Source of the DNA: Phycisphaerales bacterium
GTDB lineage: Bacteria > Planctomycetota > Phycisphaerae > UBA1845 > UTPLA1
DNA length: 36,773 bases
Direction: 5' to 3'
NCBI GenBank assembly: GCA_022360095.1
Contig: JAKSDK010001241.1
Location: forward strand, 1 to 36,773
This document shows positions 17,118-24,300 of this stretch, piece after piece. Made by a program: the position numbers and the translations under genes. The notes beneath the pieces were generated by a model. The model saw only the letters and a program-made list of their open reading frames with translations, was not told the DNA's origin and searched no databases. Position 1 is the first letter of the stretch; each line of letters opens with the position of its first letter.

Positions 17118-18203
17118 ATGCGAACCATGAATGATAATCGACATTATCCATATGCCGTCCTCACGATCGCGATTGTCGCGATTGCTCAAGGAAATCTCAC
17201 GGGTGACGAACCGCCCTGGAATGCGACACAACCAACAGCCGAAATCAGAGTTGATACGTTTGAGCGCTTTGCGGGGGAATGGACCGGCCCGGAACTGATC
17301 AACGGGGTGCCACAGGACGGTACAATACTTCATGGCGACATCCTGATTTCACCCGCAGCGATGGCCCGTGGAGCAACACCGACGTTGTGGCCCGAAGGGA
17401 ACGTCTATTTCCAATTCGACGTCAACATGACGAGTTCGATGCGCAATAACATCCTGTCGGCCATGGACAGATGGAATCACGGTGCGGACGCGAACGTGCG
17501 CTTCCTGCCGCGATACGGCCAGCCCAACTATGTGCACATTCGTAATTCCGGGAACGATGCCGACCCGAGGAACAACTCTTTTGTCGGCATGGTGGGCGGA
17601 GAGCAGATTCTCAACATTTTCAGTCATAACTCTGTCTACACCGCCGCTCACGAACTTGCGCATGCCGTCGGCTTCTGGCATGAACAATCGCGGCCCGATC
17701 GCGATGATTTTGTGCTGATTCAGGAGGCCAACATCCAGGATGGTTCAGAACATAATTTCAATATTCAATGCTGCTGGCCGGACAATAGCTGGGATACGCC
17801 CTATGATTTTCTCTCCATCATGCATTACGGACAGTGCTTTTTTTCAATTTCCTCCAACTGCCCGGCAGGCAACACGGAAACAATCATCGTACTTCCACCG
17901 CACCAGCCCTTCCAGGACGACATCGGCAACAACAGTTCGTTCGGGACGCATGACGCAGAGGACATGCGCAACGTGTACGGCTTTGGGCGAAGCTACTACA
18001 TCTTCACCTCGGGTTTGCCCATTTTAGGAAATGGTACTTTGCGTTCACCATGGGGACGCGTCTTTCCCGAAGCGAATTTCATTCCCGCGTCCGGCAGGAA
18101 TCTCTGGATCGAAGGAGGGATCTATGAAAACTCGGTCGGCTTGTATGGCGCTCCGGTCACATGGGCACCCATTCCGGGTTCCGGCGATGTGATCCTCAGG
18201 TAA
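17118..18203 (+). CDS. Secreted astacin-type zinc metalloprotease
   Basis: ATG 17118 has GGAG about 8 bases upstream (a second ATG is 9 bases on). The 361-residue protein has an N-terminal hydrophobic export signal, a propeptide-like stretch to about residue 85, and an astacin (M12A) catalytic domain at about 90-285. The zinc motif HELAHAVGFWHEQSRPDRD has His178, Glu179, His182 and His188; the Met-turn SIMHYG has Met235 and the zinc-side Tyr237. All catalytic residues are present. The last 70 residues (LWIEGGIYENS and similar) look like the start of a beta-helix, as in other planctomycete exported proteins. It is third in an operon with a dockerin-like protein and an FTYQG-domain protein, 33 bases after the latter, which suggests that it processes or remodels surface proteins. 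Confidence 0.88.
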   Translation: MRTMNDNRHYPYAVLTIAIVAIAQGNLTGDEPPWNATQPTAEIRVDTFERFAGEWTGPELINGVPQDGTILHGDILISPAAMARGATPTLWPEGNVYFQFDVNMTSSMRNNILSAMDRWNHGADANVRFLPRYGQPNYVHIRNSGNDADPRNNSFVGMVGGEQILNIFSHNSVYTAAHELAHAVGFWHEQSRPDRDDFVLIQEANIQDGSEHNFNIQCCWPDNSWDTPYDFLSIMHYGQCFFSISSNCPAGNTETIIVLPPHQPFQDDIGNNSSFGTHDAEDMRNVYGFGRSYYIFTSGLPILGNGTLRSPWGRVFPEANFIPASGRNLWIEGGIYENSVGLYGAPVTWAPIPGSGDVILR

Positions 18204-18615
18204 TCTCGGTCGATGTGTGACTTTGACGAGACTCCAATCATTGGTTGCGGCGTCTACCTATGCAACAGCGACAATTTCCTCGTAAGTGTGTGGTGCTGTG
18301 ATTCGTTATTTCTGCGCCAGCGCACGATTTCCAGTGCCATCATTCTCCTAGCTGGCGCGCAGAAAAAAAATGAGGCAATGACGTAATTAATCGCCGTAAG
18401 TTTTTATTTTTCGAAATCCAGTTTGATACAAGACCAAAATGTGAACGCGCTATAAGTGTCGAGTTCGTGTCACGTTGGGGCGAAACCAAGGGACCTCGCG
18501 GCGCGCGGCTGATGCGCGCGCCGCGCGCTGTCAGCGTAACGGAAGATCCTCGAAGGTCTTGCGATAAGCAGTTCCCTGGGAATACTGTTCCCACTCCTCA
18601 TCGCTGAGATTGCGT
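18204..18615. other. Gap with two GC-rich hairpins, no gene
   Basis: No convincing coding frame. About 18312-18363 holds an imperfect long-loop hairpin (TTCTGCGCCAGC against GCTGGCGCGCAGAA), followed on the plus strand by an A-run. At 18501-18528 GCGCGCGGC pairs with GCCGCGCGC. These lie where the rightward astacin operon and the leftward genes meet, so one may end transcription, although neither has a proper T-run. Confidence 0.5.
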
Positions 18616-19292
18616 TCAGCTGACGTACCCCAACACCAACTCGACGAGGAATTGCGCAACTGGAATCGTCGCCGAACGAATGTGTGCGTGCGACACGGTC
18701 ATGACCGCAGGCGGATCGGGTCGGGCGCGGCGCAGTCCAGCAAGGTAGCGCGCCGGAACGACACCGATCGTGCCTTCGGGCATGATCAACCCGTAAACCG
18801 CCGTCTGCGAAAACTTCGGAACGTCGTTAAGTTGTGACCCGTCGATGCGCCAAGCGTCACGGAAGCCGTTCTCGGTAGCCTCGGGTTTTTTGACTTGGAC
18901 GAGGACGGCGGAAGTTTGTTCGAATTTGTCGGCGATGTGGACGTGAGCCGTGATCGCCACATCGCAACCGTAGACATCTTCGGCGAAGACACCTTTCTTG
19001 GGGACGGGCCGTTCCTTGAGGTCAATGGCGGGCGCGGGTTGAACTTTTTTGTTTCCGAGCGCGTGCAGAACGAGTTTCGCTTGTTCGAACGGCTGCTCGA
19101 GTTCTTTGAACAATCGGGTGATGTGCACTTCTTCCTCAAATCGGCCATGGTCGTTGAAATATCCGCCGAGTTTCTCCAGGCCGCGTATCTTGGAACAAGC
19201 CCTATACTGTCATCTCGTTTGACGGCGACGATGTCCACCATCACTTCCGGATAAGCCCTTTTATTTGTGTCATCTTTTCCTGCGCAGATCAT
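18616..19292 (-). pseudogene. Unknown protein, probably frameshifted near its N-terminus
   Basis: The main frame, from about 19200 to the TGA at 18616-18618, encodes a coherent soluble protein: KIRGLEKLGGYFNDHGRF, RLFKELEQPFEQAKLVLHAL, a middle DVAITAHVHIADKF, AVLVQVKKPEAT, WRIDGSQLNDV and a final FLVELVLGYVS. The only in-frame start within this frame is GTG 19128, in the middle of that sequence, and a TGA lies upstream near 19208. A second frame from ATG 19292 supplies a plausible N-terminus, AYPEVMVDIVAVKRDD. Joining the two needs one indel at about 19200. The acidic/Lys strand pattern (DIVAV, then VQVKKP) is loosely like nuclease-fold proteins, but no family is claimed. If the indel is a sequencing error, this is an intact gene of about 225 codons. 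Confidence 0.5.
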
Positions 19293-19369
19293 GCGTTTCT
19301 ACGCCGGAATTCAGGTACCGCTGTATCACTCTCCCCCTTCCGTCATCCTGCCAGCCTCCAAACGCAGAG

Positions 19370-20038
19370 TTACGGACGTCGTCGAGCGGCAATCGCCGCA
19401 AACACCAAGCAGCAAAGAAGCGACGATTGCGGTTCTGGAATAACGTTTAGGGTTACGGGGTCGTAATCGAATGAAACGGCATTGACATTCTCGTCACTAA
19501 GAAAACTAGCGGGCCCAAGGTCAACGATGAATCTCCCGAGTGCGTCCTCCGGCGCTCGAAAGACAACTTCCGCAAGGGCGTCGTTCACACCGGAAACCGC
19601 GATCACTGTCGATAAGTCTGCGGTATTGGTCGTGATGAAGACGCCGCCGTCGCCCGGGTCCACGATCTGGCTGAAGATCGGGTCGCGCACCAGTCCTGCC
19701 GCGGTAATCAGATTCTCCGAATCGAAAAAGTTCGTCGCCATAAGGTCAGATTCGATCGTGCCAAGGGCGTTTATGTCGGGAGTAACATCGATGTCGAGCG
19801 AATAGCCGAGTAATGGCGTCGTGTTCTCATCAAGACGGAAGATGATCGAAATGATCTGGCCTTGTGTGATTGTGAGCGATTTACTCTCGACTGACACAAC
19901 CTCCGCATGCACTGCGTGTCCCAGCGCGAGCACCACAAGTCCCGTAACGATGATGCAATGTACAGCACGACTCGCCTTTGCAAACGCGACTCGACGTGCT
20001 TCCTGTGCCTCTGTTTGCGTCGCCATGCGACCCTCCAT
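19370..20038 (-). CDS. PEP-CTERM exported protein with cohesin-like body
   Basis: The 222-residue protein starts at ATG 20038 (AAGGGG upstream); an ATG 12 bases later has GGAGGG and is an equal alternative. It has an N-terminal hydrophobic signal (CIIVTGLVVLALGHAVHA) and a C-terminal sorting tail: VIPEPQSS, a hydrophobic stretch LLCCLVFAAIAA and a basic RRRP end. This is the PEP-CTERM signal read by an exosortase, which is not in this window. The body follows the strand order of cohesin-type domains: LTITQGQIISIIFRL, LLGYSLDIDV, later ALAEVVFRAPEDALGRFIVD and SFLSDENV. Cohesin-like folds are common in PEP-CTERM proteins and some bind dockerins, so it may anchor the dockerin-like proteins encoded nearby; that link is inference. 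It is third in a leftward operon, 40 bases after the gene upstream. Confidence 0.85.
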   Translation of the reverse strand: MEGRMATQTEAQEARRVAFAKASRAVHCIIVTGLVVLALGHAVHAEVVSVESKSLTITQGQIISIIFRLDENTTPLLGYSLDIDVTPDINALGTIESDLMATNFFDSENLITAAGLVRDPIFSQIVDPGDGGVFITTNTADLSTVIAVSGVNDALAEVVFRAPEDALGRFIVDLGPASFLSDENVNAVSFDYDPVTLNVIPEPQSSLLCCLVFAAIAARRRP

Positions 20039-20078
20039 TGTTCCCCTTCGATCTCATTCTGTTCACGATGGTGACGTA

Positions 20079-21266
20079 TCATGGCGTCCATTGCGCTCGA
20101 ACAAAGATCCGACTCGCTTCCGGCGCGAATGTCACCATTGCGGAAGCCGTAGACGCTTCGAGCGTTCCCGCAAGCGGCGTTGTCTGGACGGTCTGAAGCC
20201 CTGCCGTATCCGACCAGATTTGGAGTGTGAGCTCAGTGCCGAGCGGAATTTTCTCGGCGGCGACTGCGACGACAACCGGTACGGCGGAGTCGATCGTGAC
20301 GTCCGGCGAGAAGATGTTGCCTGTGGGATTGTTCGGAACGGCAACGCCACCGATTGACGTCACGCGCACAAGGGGCGGTCGATCTTCAGGGAGGAAGCGA
20401 ACGCTTTCGACCAGTCGCACGATTCGAAAGCTCCCCTCAATGTTACCACTATGCGTATTCGAGAAGCTCTCCATACGAATTCGGCCGGCTACTGAGCTTG
20501 AACTGGCAAGGAGACTGCCGCTCCCCTCGATGGATGGTGCGAGTAAACGAATCGCGCCGCCACTTCCATGACCTGAAATCTGGCCGCCATTGAAGCCGCT
20601 GCCACCGGCGCGTACGCTTACCGTTCCGGCGACGCGAATCACTGTATTGCTTGCAATGAGAATCGCTCCACCGCCGGCGCCACCGCCGACAATCGAACTC
20701 CCACCATTGTAGCCGCCTCCGCCGGACCCGCCGATGAGTGGTGTCAGAAAGACGTTTCCATATTCCCTGCCCCCCGTCGCATGACTCGCACTGGCGACGC
20801 CTGAATTAGTGCTGGCGTCGCCCCCGCCCGGGCCGCCGCCGCGAGTTGCCGCAGAGTTCGTCCCCTGCCCAACGCCACCGGGGAACCCACCCGGCCCGGG
20901 CAATGCCGCCCCCCGGGGACCCTGCGGAGACCCCTGCTCACCACGCAGGTCCAATGTTCCCTCAATGATAACGTCGCCCGTGGCCAACCAATAGACCGGT
21001 CCGTTCGGCAACTTGTCCGCGCGCATGCGAATCGTCACATCCGCGGGAATCGTGATCGTTGTGAAGTGGAAGACCTGATCGCCATCCGGATCGAGCGGTG
21101 GATTGAATGTGAACGGTTCGAAATCGATCACGCCCGACTGGCCCGTGAAATCAAGAGCGCCGTCCGATCCGCCCGAGCGACTGTCGAACGTCGGCTGCGC
21201 CATCGCCGTCGAACAGGCCATGACAAGAACTAGAATTCCCGGCAGTAAATAATCATGATTTCGCAT
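20079..21266 (-). CDS. Exported glycine-rich protein
   Basis: ATG 21266 has AGGAGA about 6 bases upstream. The 395-residue product has a signal peptide ending TAMAQ. Residues about 60-110 (TITIPADVTIRMRADKLPNG, VYWLATGDVIIEGTLDLRG) match a motif often seen in exported planctomycete and myxobacterial proteins that begin a parallel beta-helix. Residues about 110-250 are very glycine-rich (GPGGFPGGVGQG, GGGPGGGDAS, GGSGGGGYNGGSS, GGGAGGGAILIAS). The C-terminal 130 residues form a beta-rich domain (LVRVTSIGGVAVP, LTLQIWSDT). No anchor or dockerin is visible. It lies 55 bases after the giant gene and 40 bases before the PEP-CTERM gene, so the three are probably co-transcribed. The function is unknown; a structural surface protein is likely. 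Confidence 0.82.
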   Translation of the reverse strand: MRNHDYLLPGILVLVMACSTAMAQPTFDSRSGGSDGALDFTGQSGVIDFEPFTFNPPLDPDGDQVFHFTTITIPADVTIRMRADKLPNGPVYWLATGDVIIEGTLDLRGEQGSPQGPRGAALPGPGGFPGGVGQGTNSAATRGGGPGGGDASTNSGVASASHATGGREYGNVFLTPLIGGSGGGGYNGGSSIVGGGAGGGAILIASNTVIRVAGTVSVRAGGSGFNGGQISGHGSGGAIRLLAPSIEGSGSLLASSSSVAGRIRMESFSNTHSGNIEGSFRIVRLVESVRFLPEDRPPLVRVTSIGGVAVPNNPTGNIFSPDVTIDSAVPVVVAVAAEKIPLGTELTLQIWSDTAGLQTVQTTPLAGTLEASTASAMVTFAPEASRIFVRAQWTP

Positions 21267-21321
21267 TTCAATTCTCCTGACGAAAAGGCCACGCGATTTC
21301 GGTGCTCTTCAGCGTCGAACG

Positions 21322-24300
21322 TCATGGCTCCATGGTCGAATTCTCCACAACGACAGGGGCACTGTTGGCCTCCAGAAACGGCAAGTTCGGATCGGGTAAC
21401 GCGAGATTCTGCAGCGACGCCGGCGGTCCCACGAAATCTCCCTCCGCAAGTGTCGGATCGACTTGGTTCGAGAGCGCGGTTGTAAGGCCCAACGCGTCTC
21501 CGACAAAGAGCTGCGGATCGATCGTATTGCCGACCGTGGCGGCGACGCCGATCGACTCCCCGAAAGATTGCTGGGGATCGATGTCGTTGAGAACGGCGAT
21601 TTGAAGCGTTGTCGTATCGCCGACGCCGAGCCGCGGATCCGTCAAGTTCCGAATTGCCAGAACGCCCGACAACGCGTCGCCAAGACTGCCGTCCGTGAAC
21701 GGGTTGATGAACGGGTCAAGCGGGTCCGAATTGAATTCCAATTCTTCCGAATCGACATAGCCATCGCCATCCGTGTCCGCATTGACAGGATCTGTCCCAA
21801 TCTCAAGCTCGGCACCGTCTGAGATTCCATCGCCGTCGGAATCCTGCAAGAGGAGGTCTGTTCCCGCTAGGACTTCGGCGCAATTCGTGAGACCGTCGCC
21901 GTCCAAGTCCTCTTCACCGTCGGGTATGTCGTCACCATCGGAATCGGGATTCGTCGGATCGAGGCCGAGGCTGATTTCCAGTCCGTTTGGAATACAGTCG
22001 TTGTCATCATCATCGGCGACGTCGAATACGGTAAATGTCCACGAATTCGTTCCGCCTAACAGGTTGCCTGCCAAATCCGAAATTAAGGGGCTGACTGTCG
22101 CGCGATACACGCCAGGCGTCAACGCAGACGAGAATTCCAGGAACAATGCCTGGTCGTCTTCGCGCAAGACAAGCACGCCATCTGCCACGTCGACATCGTC
22201 GTCCGTATCGATGATCCCATCGGGGCCTGCGTAAGTCAGGGAGAGTGATTCGTCAATCGTGTCGTCATCGATCGGTTCGTCGAAATAGGCGGCGACGGCG
22301 GCCGCTCCTCCGACAAACCCACCGGACCGCGGAATCACGTTGACGATCTGCGGCGGTGTTGCATCCGGCAAAATCGTAACGATGATCTCATCGGTCCACG
22401 TGACGTTGCCGCCGGTATCGACCGCCCTGGCCCTCATCGTGAACGTTGACTGATCGCTCAGCAGCGGAACAATGAAACGCAACTCGAATGGAAACGCGCC
22501 ATCCGTTACACGGCGTTCGCCGTCGATATAGAACTCGACGTTTCGCACCTGAACGTCATCCTCGACGGATGCGGTCAGACGTGCGAATTGCCCTTCCTCC
22601 GCCATCGCGGGATCCAACATGAAGCTCGCGCTTAACTCGACAACCGGGGGCAGGCCGTTCGCGTCATACGCGAGATAGTTGACGACTTGGAGGCCGCCCT
22701 GCAAGTCGGCGACGTAGGCGAGGCCGTTGAAAAGGGAGACGGCCATCGCCACTCCCGGTGTTTCGAATGTCGTGATGAATCGCGACTCAATCGGAATTTG
22801 TGAATCCAGAGGCATTGAAAGATCATACAGGCTCACGTGGTGCGGCCCGTCAAGCGTGGTGTTCGGGCTTACGGCAGCGATGCCTAGACCGGAACCATTC
22901 GATACGATCTGCTTCCAACCAAACTGGCCTGTCTGGCCGTTTGAGACAAGCACAGGCTGTGGAGCATCCGCGAGGTCAAAGGTGTTGTAGCCGCGACGGT
23001 GAGACGCGAAACCGACACCACCGCCGACAAAAAGTCGAAGCCTTCGTCCACCTGCGGTTGATCCCGGTGATGCGGCGTCGCCCCTACGGGTCAATGCACC
23101 GTTACGCACATCGATCGCATAAAGTCGACCGACCGTCAATGCGTAAAGCGTGTCGGCCTCCAGCGCGAGATCCTGTATGGATGACGGGAGCGGCAGTCGC
23201 TGAAGGACTGTGCCGGTCCGCAAGTCGATCGAGGCGACCATCCCTGCTGTGGTTCCGACGTACACGATGTCGCCCGCGGCAGCCACCGCATTGGCAGCCC
23301 CGCCAAGTACGAGCTGTGGTATCTGATGCACGATGGCGGCCGCGGGCGGATCCTCAACGTCGATAATCGCGAGCCCTGTTGGACCATCTGCAACGGCGAT
23401 GCGATCGCGAGCACACGTCACGGCCGTCGCAATTCCCGGTGTGTCGATGCGCGCGATAATCGTCGGGTCCATACCGTTGAACGCATTGAATACGGAAACC
23501 CCCTGGCTGCCATGCGCCACGGTGACGAGATTATCGATCGCGCAGACATCAATGGCATTGCCGGCGGTGCCTACCGATGAAACGATGCCTGTTTGCACGA
23601 TCAGGCCGTCGAGGGGGTCGGTTCCCTGCTGGATCTCAGCGCCGTCGGGGATGCCGTCGAGATCGGTGTCCGCAACCGACGGATCGGTGCCGATGATTCC
23701 TTCAGCCACGTCGTCCAGGCCGTCGGCGTCCGTATCTTCCGACGCCTCGGCACCCACGATGATGGCAGGAAGAGTCGTGTTCTGTCCTGAGTCACGAGAC
23801 TTGAACACGAATCCTCCGAAGGTGCCCGATAGCGGGTCGAACGCCAGGATTTCATAGTATCGATTTGGTCGCAACCGCTGCTGAAATGTCCCGGAATCCG
23901 ACGTGCGAAAACGTAGCGTGTCATCCGGAGTGTTGACCCGGCTGAGGCGAACGAGAAAGCTTTGGCTCGCCTCGCCTGACGATGGTGAAAAGACAAGGTC
24001 CTCAAGGTCATCCACCATGTCTATCGCTTCGTCGCTCAGATTCGAAGTCATTTCGAGTTCGCTGTTCGATTCATCCAGGATACTTTGAATCGACGCGGCT
24101 ATCGCAGTAATTTGATCGACTTCGCTCTCCTCAAGCTCGCTGATCTCGCGGTCGCCAACTATTGAAACGATGTCACTGGCAAGTGTGCTCATCGCGATCC
24201 AATCCGACTCCTGCTGTTCGAACCTCGCGTCGAGCTGATCGAGCAACTGTTTTGCATCTTCTAATTGCGCTAGGACAGGATCAGCAAATTGAAATCCGCC

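Noticed and set aside
18895..19254. Plus-strand open frame opposite the frameshifted gene
   Set aside because: No ribosome binding site; the minus-strand reading has a better amino-acid pattern, so this is a shadow frame.
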